Shown: positions 35,410 to 44,110, counted from the stretch's first letter. The stretch: DNA of 64,000 nucleotides from JALYGY01 sp963800975 (GCA_963800975.1 CAWDDB010000013.1:434001-498000), one strand, 5' to 3'. Notes: generated by a model not told the origin, from the sequence alone. Program-made: numbers and translations.

Positions 35410-35659
35410 GAAAGCATTACGGTTGAATGGTTCGCTGCGGGACATCTGGGACAGAGGGCTTCGAGAAGGCCAGGCCGGGCGCGTACGGGGTATCGTTATC
35501 TGCGTACGACGTGCCGATCCCTTGCGTGGGTGCGCGCCGTGAGGAACCGCTCAGGCCGCGGTTGCGCCGCGCAATCGCTCTAAATTGTGATTCAAAGACG
35601 CGAGGGCGAGAACGCCAGCGAGCACGACACGGGCGATTGCCCGGAAGGAGGAGATCTGA
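35410..35659. other. Divergent gap, nothing clear beyond the Rieske promoter
   Basis: The space between the Rieske promoter and the flavoprotein ATG has no good reading frame. The SD GGAAGGAGG lies just before 35660. I could not find a convincing promoter for the plus-strand operon; TTGCGC with TAAATT (about 35562-35586) is too closely spaced. Confidence 0.4.
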
Positions 35660-36838
35660 ATGCCGGTCTACGACGTTGCGATAGTGGGGGGCGGCAACCT
35701 GGGGTTGTGGACGGCCTACCGGCTGGCCGGCCGGGGTTTCGGGCGCATCGCTGTCCTGGAGCGGGGCTGGGCCGGCGGCGGGGCGACGAGCCGTTCGGCC
35801 GGCGTTGTCCGCCAGCAGGGCGGCTCCGAGACGGCGGCGAAGCTCGGCAAGCTCTCCAGGGAGCTGTACCTGCGGCTGGGCGAAGAGCTTGGCCTCGATT
35901 CAGGTTTCAGGGAGACCGGCTACTACATAGTCGCGGAGACGGAGGAAGAAAAAGAAGGCTTCCAGCGGCTTGTGGAGGTGCGGCGCGAGGCGGGGGTCGA
36001 GAACGAGTGGATCGAGCCCGCAGAGGGCAAGAGGCGATTCCCCGATCTTGATTGGGATCGGTTCGTGGGTGCTACGTTTACACCGGACGACGGCTACGTG
36101 CACCCACCGGTTGCGGCCCGCAACGCCACCTACGCGGCGCTCGCAGAGGAGACCGTCGACCTCTTCGAGATGTGCGAGGTGCGGAGCATCGAGGAGAGCG
36201 GCGGACGCTACTCCCTCGACACCACGCGCGGTACGTTCGAGGCCGAGCGGGTGGTCGACGCGGGCGGACCGCGTGGCGCGCGCGAGGTCGGCGAGCTGGT
36301 CGGGCTCGACGTTCCGGTCATGGCTGTCCGGCACCAGATCGTCAGCTACCCGGCGCTGGGCGAGGGGGCCATGCACCCGTTCCCGCTGGTCTTCAACGTG
36401 GGCAAGGGTTACTACTGGCGGCCCGAGGAGCAGGGCGTGCTGCTCGGCATGAGCAACCCCGTGGACGAGGCAGACACCTCGGGGAGGTACCAGATCGGCT
36501 TCGACTGGGACTACTACGAGGGGTTGCGAGGGGACTGGGAGGCGGCGCACCCGGCGCTCGCGGGGCTGCCGGTCTCGCGGGCGTGGGCGGCCTCCATAGA
36601 CTACACGCCGGACCACCTCCCGATCATCGACGAGCCCACGGAGGGCTTCTACGTGCTGGCGGCCGGGGGACACGGGATGATGTGGGGCCCCGCCCTCGGG
36701 GAGAAGATGGCCGGTTTGATCTCCGAGGGATCCGTAGACGATCTGCCGTCGGAGGACGTGGAGCTCGCGAGGTTCGGGCGGGAGAAAGACCCGAGCAAGC
36801 TGCAAGATGCTATCGCGCTGCCATTCCCGAAGAAGTAG
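35660..36838 (+). CDS. DAO-family FAD oxidoreductase (sarcosine oxidase beta-like)
   Basis: The 392-residue flavoprotein starts with a dinucleotide-binding fold (DVAIVGGGNLGLWTAYRLAG), then GATSRSAGVVRQQ, RVVDAGGPRGAREVG and a closing FYVLAAGGHGMMWGPALGE, the layout of the DAO/sarcosine oxidase family. It would oxidise an N-methylated or secondary amine such as sarcosine or dimethylglycine, consistent with demethylation by the nearby Rieske enzyme. ATG 35660 follows GGAAGGAGGAG. It leads a three-gene plus-strand run with the acyl-CoA and aldehyde dehydrogenases. Confidence 0.88.
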   Translation: MPVYDVAIVGGGNLGLWTAYRLAGRGFGRIAVLERGWAGGGATSRSAGVVRQQGGSETAAKLGKLSRELYLRLGEELGLDSGFRETGYYIVAETEEEKEGFQRLVEVRREAGVENEWIEPAEGKRRFPDLDWDRFVGATFTPDDGYVHPPVAARNATYAALAEETVDLFEMCEVRSIEESGGRYSLDTTRGTFEAERVVDAGGPRGAREVGELVGLDVPVMAVRHQIVSYPALGEGAMHPFPLVFNVGKGYYWRPEEQGVLLGMSNPVDEADTSGRYQIGFDWDYYEGLRGDWEAAHPALAGLPVSRAWAASIDYTPDHLPIIDEPTEGFYVLAAGGHGMMWGPALGEKMAGLISEGSVDDLPSEDVELARFGREKDPSKLQDAIALPFPKK

Positions 36839-36886
36839 GGGACGAAGGTTCCGGCGCGGACTACGAACTGGCAAGGAGACGAAGCT

Positions 36887-38071
36887 TTGACGATGGCTCA
36901 CGAACAGCAGGTTGTGCTCGAGATACCAGAAGAGGTAAGGGCGCTGAAGGCCCGAATCGCCGACTTCGTGAGGACGGAGCTTCATCCGTTCGAGGCGGAG
37001 ATCGCGCGCCGAGGCGAGATCGACGAGGAGCAGCTGCAGTCGCTACGCAAGAAGGCGCGGCAAGCTGGGTTTAGCAACCTCAACCTGCCGAGGGAGTACG
37101 GGGGCATGGACCTATCCATGCTCTCCCTCGTCGCGCTGGAAGAAGAGTCGGGGAAGACCACCAACGGCCTCGGGTACATGGTCGCCGACCGCGGCCCGCG
37201 CGAGTTACTGGAGCTCGCGAGCCCCGAGCAGATCGAACGCTACGTCATGCCCGTGATCCGGGGTGAGACGCGCGAGGCGTGGGCGATCACCGAGCCGGAG
37301 GCTGGATCCGACATAAAGGACATAAGGACCACCGCCGAGCGGGATGGCGACGGTTGGGTGCTCAACGGCGAGAAGTGGTTCGTGACCGGCGGGGAACGTT
37401 CGGGCTTCTTTATCGTGCTGGCGTGGGCCGGCGATGAGCAGGCTTCCTTCCTCGTAGACAGGGACGCGCCGGGGCTCGAGATCGTGCGCACCCCGACGTT
37501 CATGCACGACCCGTACGCCTCCAAGCACGTCGAGCTGAGGCTGACGGATTGCCGGGTACCTGACGGTGCGCGACTTGGGAGCGGGGGAGACGAGGGGACC
37601 AAGCGGTGGTTCTCGATGGAGAGGGTCATGATCGCGGCCCGCTGCTGCGGCGCGGCCGAGCGGCTCATAGACCTGGCGCGATCGTGGTCGCTGGAGAGGT
37701 CTGCCTCTGGAAGGAAGATCTCGGACTACCAGGCGGTCCAGTTCATGCTCGCCGACTCGGTGACCGAGCTGAACGCGGCGCGGCTGATGACGTACCACGT
37801 GGCGCAGTCCTGGGAGCGCGAGGACCCCAAGATCCTGCACGGCAAGACGGCGATGACCAAGCTCTTCGCCTCGGAGATGGCCGGGCGGGTGGCCGACCGG
37901 GTGGTCCAGATCTTCGGCGGGCGCGGCTACATGACCGAGAACCCGGCCGAGAGGTACTACCGGGAGCTCAGGGTGGACCGCATCTGGGAGGGGACCAGCG
38001 AGATTCAGCGCCTGATAATCGCCCGCGGGGTGCTCAAGAGGGGTGCCGACGCTTACTTGATGGACGGCTAG
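36887..38071 (+). CDS. Acyl-CoA dehydrogenase
   Basis: A 394-residue FAD enzyme of the acyl-CoA dehydrogenase family: AWAITEPEAGSDIKDIRTTA and GWVLNGEKWFVTGG line the FAD pocket, QIFGGRGYMTENPAERYYR and WEGTSEIQRLIIARGVL form the C-terminal helices. A Glu in RIWEGTSEIQ is the usual position near the catalytic base. It introduces a double bond in an acyl-CoA, perhaps gamma-butyrobetainyl- or a short-chain acyl-CoA here. TTG 36887 is 8 nt after AAGGAG; ATG 36893 is the alternative. Confidence 0.9.
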   Translation: MTMAHEQQVVLEIPEEVRALKARIADFVRTELHPFEAEIARRGEIDEEQLQSLRKKARQAGFSNLNLPREYGGMDLSMLSLVALEEESGKTTNGLGYMVADRGPRELLELASPEQIERYVMPVIRGETREAWAITEPEAGSDIKDIRTTAERDGDGWVLNGEKWFVTGGERSGFFIVLAWAGDEQASFLVDRDAPGLEIVRTPTFMHDPYASKHVELRLTDCRVPDGARLGSGGDEGTKRWFSMERVMIAARCCGAAERLIDLARSWSLERSASGRKISDYQAVQFMLADSVTELNAARLMTYHVAQSWEREDPKILHGKTAMTKLFASEMAGRVADRVVQIFGGRGYMTENPAERYYRELRVDRIWEGTSEIQRLIIARGVLKRGADAYLMDG

Positions 38072-38102
38072 TACCGCAACACCACACAGAAGAGGAGAAG
38101 GT

Positions 38103-39548
38103 ATGGATCTCCAGGTCGGGCGTATGCAGAACCTCGTCGGGGGCAAGCTCGTGGAGGCGGAGCGGGGCGGTTGGGAGCGCGTCATCGACCCCGCCACGGG
38201 CGAGGCCATCGCGGAGGTGCCCAAGGGCTCCGAGGAGGACGTGAACAGGGCCGTGGAGGAGGCCGACAGGGCCTTCGGGTCGTGGTTCGAGACGACGCCG
38301 GCGGAGAGGTCGGAGATGCTGCACGCGCTCGCCGACGCCCTGCAGGAGAACTCGGAGGAGCTGGCGCGGCTCGAGTCCAGGGACGTGGGGAAGCCGATCA
38401 CGTCGGCGCGCGGGGAGATGCCTTACGTGGTGGACAACCTGCGGTTCTTCGCGGGGGCGTGCCGCGTCGTCGAGGGCAAGGCCGCGGGCGAGTACGTGCG
38501 CGGGTACACGTCCATGATCCGGCGCGAGCCGGTCGGCGTGGTGGGGCAGATCGCGCCGTGGAACTACCCCCTGATGATGGCCGTCTGGAAGATAGGCCCC
38601 GCGCTCGCCGCGGGCAACACCGTCGTCCTCAAGCCATCCGAGCAGACGCCGCTTACGACCCTGAGGATGGCCGAGCTGGCCTCAGACATCTTCCCGGGCG
38701 GGGTGCTCAACGTGATCACCGGCGACGGGGAGCCGGTCGGCGCCGGCATCGTGCGTCACCCCAAGGTAGGCATGGTCTCCCTCACGGGCGACGTGGCCAC
38801 CGGCAAGGAGGTGGCGAGGGCGGCGGCCGAGACGCTGAAGCGCGTCCACCTGGAGCTGGGCGGCAAGGCGCCCGTCATCGTGTTCGACGACGCGGACGTC
38901 GAGGCGGTGGTCGAGCACGTCCGGTACGCCGGCTATACCAACTCGGGGCAAGACTGCACCGCTGCCTCCCGCATAATCGCGGGGCCTAAGGTCTACGACG
39001 GGCTCACCTCCGAGCTGGCCGACGCCGTCTCGACCATAAGGACGGCTGACCCCGCGGAGGGCGAGGAAGTCGAGATGGGACCGGTCGTCTCGGCGGCCCA
39101 GCAGGAGCGGGTCCTCGGGTTCCTGGAGCGGGCGAAATCCGGCGGCGTCGAGGTACTCACCGGCGGCAACGGGACGAACGGGGGCCGCGGCTTCTTCGTC
39201 GAGCCCACCCTCATAGCCGGCCCCGACCAGGGGAGCGAGATCGTCCAGAGCGAGGTCTTCGGGCCCGTCGTGACCGTCCAGCGGTTCGCCGACGACGACG
39301 AGGCATTCCGCTGGGCCAACGACGTGCCCTACGGCCTCGCCGCATCCGTGTGGACCAGGGACGTGGGCCGGGCGCTGAGGGCGGCGCGGTCGCTACGCTT
39401 CGGGACTGTCTGGATCAACGACCACATCGCCGGCGCCTCCGAGATGCCGCACGGAGGGTTCAAGGAGTCCGGCTACGGCAAGGACATGTCCGCGTACGCC
39501 ATCGAAGACTACACCGTGGTCAAGCACGTGATGGCGAGGCTCGGGTAG
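38103..39548 (+). CDS. Aldehyde dehydrogenase, gamma-aminobutyraldehyde/betaine-aldehyde type
   Basis: The 481-residue NAD-dependent ALDH has PWNYPLMMAVWKIGPALAAG for coenzyme binding, the general base Glu in HLELGGKAPV and the nucleophile Cys285 (NSGQDCTAASR). The tail ASEMPHGGFKESGYGKDMSA closely matches gamma-aminobutyraldehyde dehydrogenases of putrescine breakdown; betaine-aldehyde activity is common in the same group. The ATG follows AGAGGAGAAGGT. With the Pot transporter and the aminotransferase it completes a plausible polyamine-to-acid route. A weak hairpin (CCGTGA-TCCG-TCACGG) lies 24 nt downstream. Confidence 0.9.
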   Translation: MDLQVGRMQNLVGGKLVEAERGGWERVIDPATGEAIAEVPKGSEEDVNRAVEEADRAFGSWFETTPAERSEMLHALADALQENSEELARLESRDVGKPITSARGEMPYVVDNLRFFAGACRVVEGKAAGEYVRGYTSMIRREPVGVVGQIAPWNYPLMMAVWKIGPALAAGNTVVLKPSEQTPLTTLRMAELASDIFPGGVLNVITGDGEPVGAGIVRHPKVGMVSLTGDVATGKEVARAAAETLKRVHLELGGKAPVIVFDDADVEAVVEHVRYAGYTNSGQDCTAASRIIAGPKVYDGLTSELADAVSTIRTADPAEGEEVEMGPVVSAAQQERVLGFLERAKSGGVEVLTGGNGTNGGRGFFVEPTLIAGPDQGSEIVQSEVFGPVVTVQRFADDDEAFRWANDVPYGLAASVWTRDVGRALRAARSLRFGTVWINDHIAGASEMPHGGFKESGYGKDMSAYAIEDYTVVKHVMARLG

Positions 39549-39647
39549 AGGCCGGGAAGGGGCGGTAGCGCCCGTGATCCGTCACGGAGCCGGAGCACGT
39601 ACCCATTGATACGAAGGCGCATAGCAGAAGTCAGGAGATGGTTGGGC

Positions 39648-39842
39648 ATGATCAGGGTTACGGTCGAGGTGGGAGAAGGAGCTCTCAGCCGGCGGGAGAG
39701 CATCACGGCGGCGAGTATCGAGCGGGCGCTCGAGTTAGCCGTCGAGGGAGAACCGGGCGAGGCGCGCGTGCTCTTCCCGATAGAGCCCGAAGCCTTCTTC
39801 GTCCGGGACCCGAAGCCCGCGGGGCTCGCGGCCTCGGGTTGA
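39648..39842 (+). CDS. Small protein of unknown function
   Basis: A 64-residue frame from ATG 39648, with AGGAGA at 9-nt spacing: MIRVTVEVGEGALSRRESIT, an amphipathic helix (ASIERALELAVEG), then VLFPIEPEAFFVRDP. Upstream ATG 39606 is possible but has no ribosome site. I do not recognise the family. It ends 5 nt before a strong inverted repeat. Confidence 0.55.
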   Translation: MIRVTVEVGEGALSRRESITAASIERALELAVEGEPGEARVLFPIEPEAFFVRDPKPAGLAASG

Positions 39843-39847
39843 ACGCA

Positions 39848-39903
39848 CCTGGCGTAGGGACGTAGACGCGTAGAGACGTAGCATGCTACGTCCCTACGCC
39901 AGG
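39848..39903. repeat. 18-bp perfect inverted repeat
   Basis: CCTGGCGTAGGGACGTAG (39848-39865) is perfectly complementary to 39886-39903, with a 20-nt loop that itself carries GACGTAG copies. It may be the terminator of the aldehyde dehydrogenase operon, or a mobile palindromic repeat; the internal GTAG.GACGTAG repetition favours the latter. Confidence 0.65.
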
Positions 39904-39928
39904 CACGGATCCCGGAGACGAAGACCTA

Positions 39929-40327
39929 TTACCGCTGCTGCGCCACGAACGTGTTGTGGAACCCGGCGATCTTCCACTCGCCTCCTTCTCGGACCAGGAC
40001 CAGGCTTTGCACGGCGCTGCGCTCACCGGCGAGAGGGCCCCATGGGACTCTGAGGACTCCCGTGGAATGGGCCAGGATCACGCCGTCAATCAGCTCTTTG
40101 GCCTGCATCAGCTCGTAATCGATGGAGCTTCCCTTGTAGACCGAGTCGAAGATGGCCTGGTGCCCGGATGCGATGGCGTCCTGGCCCTGATGGTACTCAC
40201 CCCTGACGTCGACGAAGTCGGCGTCGACGGTAAAGGGCTCGCCGAACGCCCGGCCGTCGGCCTCGTTCCAGGCTCGTTCGAGGCGGCCGATCAGTTCCTT
40301 GGCGATGTTCTCTGCGCCAGCAGCCAT
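39929..40327 (-). CDS. SnoaL-like/DUF4440 protein (SgcJ/EcaC type)
   Basis: A 132-residue cone-fold protein of the NTF2-like superfamily: LIGRLERAWNEADGRAFGEP, FVDVRGEYHQGQDAIASGHQAIF and QSLVLVREGGEWKIAGFHNT match the SgcJ/EcaC branch. Such proteins are ketosteroid-isomerase-like and mostly lack proven activity. ATG 40327 follows GGAGGAG. It is monocistronic. Confidence 0.85.
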   Translation of the reverse strand: MAAGAENIAKELIGRLERAWNEADGRAFGEPFTVDADFVDVRGEYHQGQDAIASGHQAIFDSVYKGSSIDYELMQAKELIDGVILAHSTGVLRVPWGPLAGERSAVQSLVLVREGGEWKIAGFHNTFVAQQR

Positions 40328-40446
40328 ACTCGCTCCTCCAGTTCAGAGTTCCCGGCGGACCAACCTTTACCTACGAACATGTTGCCACCCTGGAAGAGCC
40401 GGCGCGTCCATCGAAAGGCGAGCGGCAGTCTGGGACCGGAAGATAC

Positions 40447-40465
40447 GGCCGGTTCTCTACCGGCC
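40447..40465 (-). terminator. Hairpin overlapping the sensor kinase stop
   Basis: GGCCGGT (40447-40453) pairs with ACCGGCC (40459-40465) around TCTCT; the TAG of the kinase lies at the loop. The 7-bp GC stem could end the kinase transcript. Confidence 0.4.
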
Positions 40466-41896
40466 TTCGCGGCCGGCCACCTTGCGGGCCTCACCGCCGT
40501 ACGGGCTGGGACGGGCGAGCAGGGGGAGGCAAAGCGTGATCTTCGTGCCCTCGCCGAGACGGCTGACCGCCTCGACGTGGCCGCCGTGAGCCTCGATGAT
40601 TGTCTTCGCGATCGGCAGCCCCAGGCCCGCGCCGCCCATCCTGCGCGAGCGGGCCTTGTCGAGCCGGTAGAAGCGCTCGAAGACGCGCGGTAGCTCCTCC
40701 TTGGGGATGCCGGGACCGTGATCCTGGACCCCGACGCGCAACTCCCCCGAGCGCACGGCGGAGGTGAGGAGGATCTCGCCCCCTTCCGGACCGTACTTGG
40801 CCGAGTTGTCGACCAGGATGAGCACGGCCTGCTCTATCCGTTGGACGTCGATGTTTACGATCCCCTCGCCGCTAAGCTCGGTCTGCAAGTGGGCGCCGCC
40901 TTCGCTGGCCAATACCCCAGCCCTCCCGGTCAGCTCCGCGAGAAGGGTCTCGACGGGGATCGTCTCGAAGTCGAGCGGCAACGAAGCGGAGTCGGATCTG
41001 GCGAGAAACAGAAGGTCCTCGACCATCCGCGACATCCTCCTGGACTCCTCGACGATCTCCGCGTAGAGCTCCGCGCGTTCTCCGTCGGCGCCCAGCGTCA
41101 GCCCGACCTGGGCGTTGCCGCGCAGCACGGTGAGGGGCGTCCTGAGCTCGTGCGAGACGTCGGCGATGAACTCGGTCTTAGCCCGCGAGGCGGCCTCTAC
41201 CTTCTCCGTCGCCTCCCGCTGTTCGGCGTAGAGTCTCCTGAGCTCGTTGACCACGCGAACTGCCGAGTACGCCAGCACCGCGCCGGCCACGAGCAGGCCG
41301 CCGATGACCGCGAGCAGCACGAAGTTGGCCGTCGTCGCCGCCCGGTCCACCTCTGCCACCGAGTCTTCGGTAAGGTTCTCACCCAGCTCGTCCAGCTTTT
41401 CGCTGGCCTGGGCCATCTCCTCGATACGAGCAAGCCCACGGTCGCTCGCCTCTGTGAAGGCCACCCCTCCATCGTTCCGGCCCTCCTCGTACAGCGCTAT
41501 CGCCGGGCGGAAATCCTCGTAATATTCGCTGGCCATCGCCCGGATCTCCTCCGGCTGCGGGGCGGCGGGGGCGGAGACGCCGATGGCCGCCAGCTCGTCT
41601 ATCTCGTCCTGCAGGCGCTGGTACGCGCCCTCGAAGTCTTCGATGCCGCCGCGCGACGAACCCCCGAACGTGATGTTGCGGTGGTAGTGACGCAGGTCCA
41701 GGACCGCGGCGCGCAGGTCGTCGCCTTCGTCCTCGAGCTGCACGTCGTACCTGAGGGCCTCGTCGGTGACGCGCTTGACGTTCTGGTTCAGCAAGAACCC
41801 GACAAGGCCGGCGATCAAGATCGCCACCAGCAGCCCACCGACCGCCACCATCGTGATTCTCCAGGGCCGTTCGCGAACCCCGTCGAGCCGCCTCAT
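40457..41896 (-). CDS. OmpR-partner sensor histidine kinase with CHASE3-like sensor
   Basis: This 479-residue kinase has transmembrane helices at about 15-36 and 190-212 framing a roughly 150-residue helical extracytoplasmic domain of four-helix (CHASE3-like) type. A short linker, HisKA with phospho-acceptor His249 (ADVSHELRTPLT) and HATPase with ILVDNSAKYG, DHGPGIPKE and GLGLPIAKTIIEAHGG follow. HAMP is reduced or absent. It is divergent from its likely partner regulator at 41971, with 74 nt between the starts. A possible target box is discussed at 43255 and 47790. Confidence 0.9.
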   Translation of the reverse strand: MRRLDGVRERPWRITMVAVGGLLVAILIAGLVGFLLNQNVKRVTDEALRYDVQLEDEGDDLRAAVLDLRHYHRNITFGGSSRGGIEDFEGAYQRLQDEIDELAAIGVSAPAAPQPEEIRAMASEYYEDFRPAIALYEEGRNDGGVAFTEASDRGLARIEEMAQASEKLDELGENLTEDSVAEVDRAATTANFVLLAVIGGLLVAGAVLAYSAVRVVNELRRLYAEQREATEKVEAASRAKTEFIADVSHELRTPLTVLRGNAQVGLTLGADGERAELYAEIVEESRRMSRMVEDLLFLARSDSASLPLDFETIPVETLLAELTGRAGVLASEGGAHLQTELSGEGIVNIDVQRIEQAVLILVDNSAKYGPEGGEILLTSAVRSGELRVGVQDHGPGIPKEELPRVFERFYRLDKARSRRMGGAGLGLPIAKTIIEAHGGHVEAVSRLGEGTKITLCLPLLARPSPYGGEARKVAGREGR

Positions 41897-41970
41897 GCCG
41901 CATCCCTCCTGGGGCCGGGAGAAGCTCCCGTCGTGTACCAGAGCACGGCTCGATTATACTTGGGAGGCCT

Positions 41971-42651
41971 ATGCATGTATTGATCGTCGAAGATGACCCG
42001 GCCATAGCGCGGTTCCTCGAGAGGGGGCTCGCCGCGCACGGCCACAGGTCCGTCAAGGTGGACAACGGCCAAGACGCCGTGATCATGGCCGTCGACGAGT
42101 CGGTGGACTTCGTGCTGCTTGACATCATGTTGCCAGGCATGGACGGGCAGGAGGCGCTCAGGCGCATCCGGGCGAGGCGCCCCGGCCTGCCGGTGCTTAT
42201 GCTCACGGCGCGGGACGAGGTTCGCGACAAGGTTCGCGCGCTCGACGGCGGTGCCGACGATTATCTCACCAAGCCCTTCGACCTCGAGGAGCTGATGGCC
42301 CGGATGCGCGCGCTCGTGCGCCGTGCCGACCAGCCCCAGTCCTCCAAGATAGAGGTAGGGGACCTCAGGCTGGACCTCCGCTCGCACCGGGTGTGGCGGG
42401 GGGAGCGGCGGGTGGATCTCTCGAGCCGTGAGTTCGCCTTGCTCGAGTACTTCGCGAGCCACTCCGGTCAGGTCCTGAGCAGGCAGCAGATCCTCTCCGC
42501 CGTCTGGGACTACGCCTTCGATCCCGGATCCAACGTCGTCGACGTCTACGTCAGCTACCTCCGGAACAAGCTCGACCGCCGCGGCGAGCCTTCCCTGATA
42601 GCCACCGTGCGCGGCGCCGGATACCGTTTCGAGCCGCCAGGCCAGGGCTAG
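41971..42651 (+). CDS. OmpR/PhoB-family response regulator
   Basis: A 226-residue regulator: receiver domain with E7-D8-D9, phospho-acceptor Asp51 (VLLDIMLPGMDG) and Lys in YLTKPF, then a winged-helix output domain (LSSREFALLEYFASHSGQVL, VDVYVSYLRNKLDRRGE, TVRGAGYRF). This class binds 11-bp-phased direct repeats. ATG 41971 follows GGGAGG; ATTATACT just upstream may be its -10 box. Its stop overlaps by 4 nt the stop of the convergent lipoprotein gene. Confidence 0.93.
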   Translation: MHVLIVEDDPAIARFLERGLAAHGHRSVKVDNGQDAVIMAVDESVDFVLLDIMLPGMDGQEALRRIRARRPGLPVLMLTARDEVRDKVRALDGGADDYLTKPFDLEELMARMRALVRRADQPQSSKIEVGDLRLDLRSHRVWRGERRVDLSSREFALLEYFASHSGQVLSRQQILSAVWDYAFDPGSNVVDVYVSYLRNKLDRRGEPSLIATVRGAGYRFEPPGQG

Positions 42652-43196
42652 CCACTCGGCCGCCCCTTCGGCCCCCGCCCGGCCGTGTCCGCGATCGCCG
42701 GGTCCTCGGCGGGCTCGCTGAGCTCGACATCGACGCCCGTTACGCCCGCCTCTCGGGCGTAGATCTCGATGTTCGCCTCCCTCTCGCCGTGCAGGACCAG
42801 GAACGTCCACGCGTCTTCCCGGTAGTCCGCGTTCGCCACGTCCCACCCTTCAGCCCGAAAGACTTCGCGGTAGTAGCCGCGGACCGCGTCGAGCCGATCT
42901 CGGGTCAGGTAGCTGGCGTGGAGCGTCTCCAGGCGACCCTGTCGCCCGCGCTCGTACCTTACCCGTACCGAGCTTGGGTAGCGGGGCAAACCCGAAATGT
43001 CGCTTCCCGCCACGTCCCGTGAGGGCACGCGTACCATCGGCTCCGTGCTCCGCGCGGCGACCTGCTCCGACGGTGCCCTGCGAGACGGGCCGTCCGCGGT
43101 CTCGGGTCCCCGGGAGTCCGTCGCGCAGCCGGCGAGACACGCTGCCAGCATGAGCGCCAGAGCGAGCGAGGTCGTGATGGCGCGGGGGACGTTCAG
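42648..43196 (-). CDS. Lipoprotein of unknown function, probable CTG start
   Basis: From CTG 43196 the frame encodes 182 residues with a textbook lipoprotein signal: MNVPRAITTSLALALMLAAC with lipobox LAGC. The first ATG (43151) would leave only nine residues before the lipid Cys and has no ribosome site, whereas AGGAGA lies 5 nt before the CTG; a stop codon directly precedes the CTG. The mature part has an ARG-rich linker, then LETLHASYLTRDRLDAVRGY and WTFLVLHGEREANIEIYA, an unknown fold. It sits next to the OmpR-type pair and carries a direct-repeat box 59 nt upstream. Confidence 0.65.
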   Translation of the reverse strand: MNVPRAITTSLALALMLAACLAGCATDSRGPETADGPSRRAPSEQVAARSTEPMVRVPSRDVAGSDISGLPRYPSSVRVRYERGRQGRLETLHASYLTRDRLDAVRGYYREVFRAEGWDVANADYREDAWTFLVLHGEREANIEIYAREAGVTGVDVELSEPAEDPAIADTAGRGPKGRPSG

Positions 43197-43534
43197 CTAT
43201 CTCTCCTATTCGGGTGCTCCAAGCAGGGTACCGTCCAAGGTAATGCTGAACAAACCGCGTTAGAGGAGCGTTAAGCGAAGATTAGAGAACTCTTACGCGG
43301 AGACTTTGCCCGGAAGGGACCGTTCGCCGGACAGGCAGCGGGCGTCGGGTGTCCCGGCGACGATCCCGAGTCCCGAAGAACCCGATGACCGTACCCTGAC
43401 ACCCGGAGCCGCGCTATGCGCGAGCAGGGCGGCCTGGTGTAATCTCCAGACGGTTAAAGGGGGTTATGTGATCGTGTCGCGACGAAAACGTACCCGGATC
43501 GCGACCCGGCGAGAGTCGAGCCGGCCGCCTCGGG
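43197..43534. other. Intergenic region between lipoprotein and sigma factor genes
   Basis: It holds the phased repeat box (43255-43287) near the lipoprotein side. The rest has no supported gene; a short plus-strand frame at 43306-43554 is arginine-rich, lacks a ribosome site and overlaps the sigma start, so I reject it. I see no clear promoter for the sigma gene. Confidence 0.4.
43255..43287 (-). promoter_or_regulatory. Phased direct-repeat box upstream of the lipoprotein gene
   Basis: Read on the minus strand, three adjoining 11-mers are CTCTAATCTTC, GCTTAACGCTC and CTCTAACGCGG; TTA (plus strand) recurs at 43260, 43271, 43282 and 43293, always 11 bp apart. This is the layout bound by PhoB/OmpR-type regulators. 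The same words occur before the subtilase gene at 47790, in the same orientation to the gene and at similar distance. Confidence 0.55.
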
Positions 43535-44110
43535 GTGCCCGTGCATCCTCGTAGGCGTCGGGCCGAGATCGAGCCGGATCGGGAGCTAATAAGGGGCTGC
43601 CGGGAGGGGGATGGCGACGCGTGGCGCGCCGTGCTGGACAAGTACGAGCGGCTCGTGTTCTCCATACCCCTGAGCTACGGGCTCTCGAAGGAGGACGCCG
43701 CCGACATCGCGCAGCTCACGTTCTCCATCCTCATCCAGAGCCTCGACACGCTGCGCGACGACAGCAGGCTTGGCGGCTGGCTCGCCACCGTCGCCCGCCG
43801 CCACACCTGGCGGCACATGGAGCGTAGCCGCCACGAGGGCACCGGTGGAGGGAGAGATGTCGCCGGGAGCGCCACGCTCCTCGGCCGGGAGGAGGAAGAG
43901 ATCGGGCGCTGGGAGCTGCTCGAGTGGCTGAACGAGGGTCTCTCGCTGGTGAGCGAGGCATGCCGCAGGCTGTTGCAGGCCCTCTACTTCGACGAGCGCC
44001 AGCCGACCTACGCCGAGATCGCCGAGCGCCTGAACATGCCCGCGGGGAGCATCGGGCCGACCCGCGCCCGCTGCCTCGAGAACCTGAGGCGTGCTCTGAC
44101 GGAGGCGTAG
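43535..44110 (+). CDS. ECF-type RNA polymerase sigma factor
   Basis: A 191-residue sigma-70-family protein: region 2 (LVFSIPLSYGLSKEDAADIA, then QLTFSILIQ and GGWLATVARRHTWRH) and region 4 (SEACRRLLQALYFDERQPTY, EIAERLNMPAGSIGPTRARC). It lacks regions 1 and 3, as ECF factors do. GTG 43535 is the only start that keeps the head short; no good ribosome site is seen. The neighbour at 44216 looks like its anti-sigma partner. Together with the CHAT gene they form a compact same-strand unit. Confidence 0.88.
   Translation: MPVHPRRRRAEIEPDRELIRGCREGDGDAWRAVLDKYERLVFSIPLSYGLSKEDAADIAQLTFSILIQSLDTLRDDSRLGGWLATVARRHTWRHMERSRHEGTGGGRDVAGSATLLGREEEEIGRWELLEWLNEGLSLVSEACRRLLQALYFDERQPTYAEIAERLNMPAGSIGPTRARCLENLRRALTEA

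Noticed and set aside
43306..43554. Arg-rich 82-codon plus-strand frame
   Set aside because: No ribosome site or promoter, overlaps the sigma factor start, and its composition is what GC-rich noncoding DNA gives.
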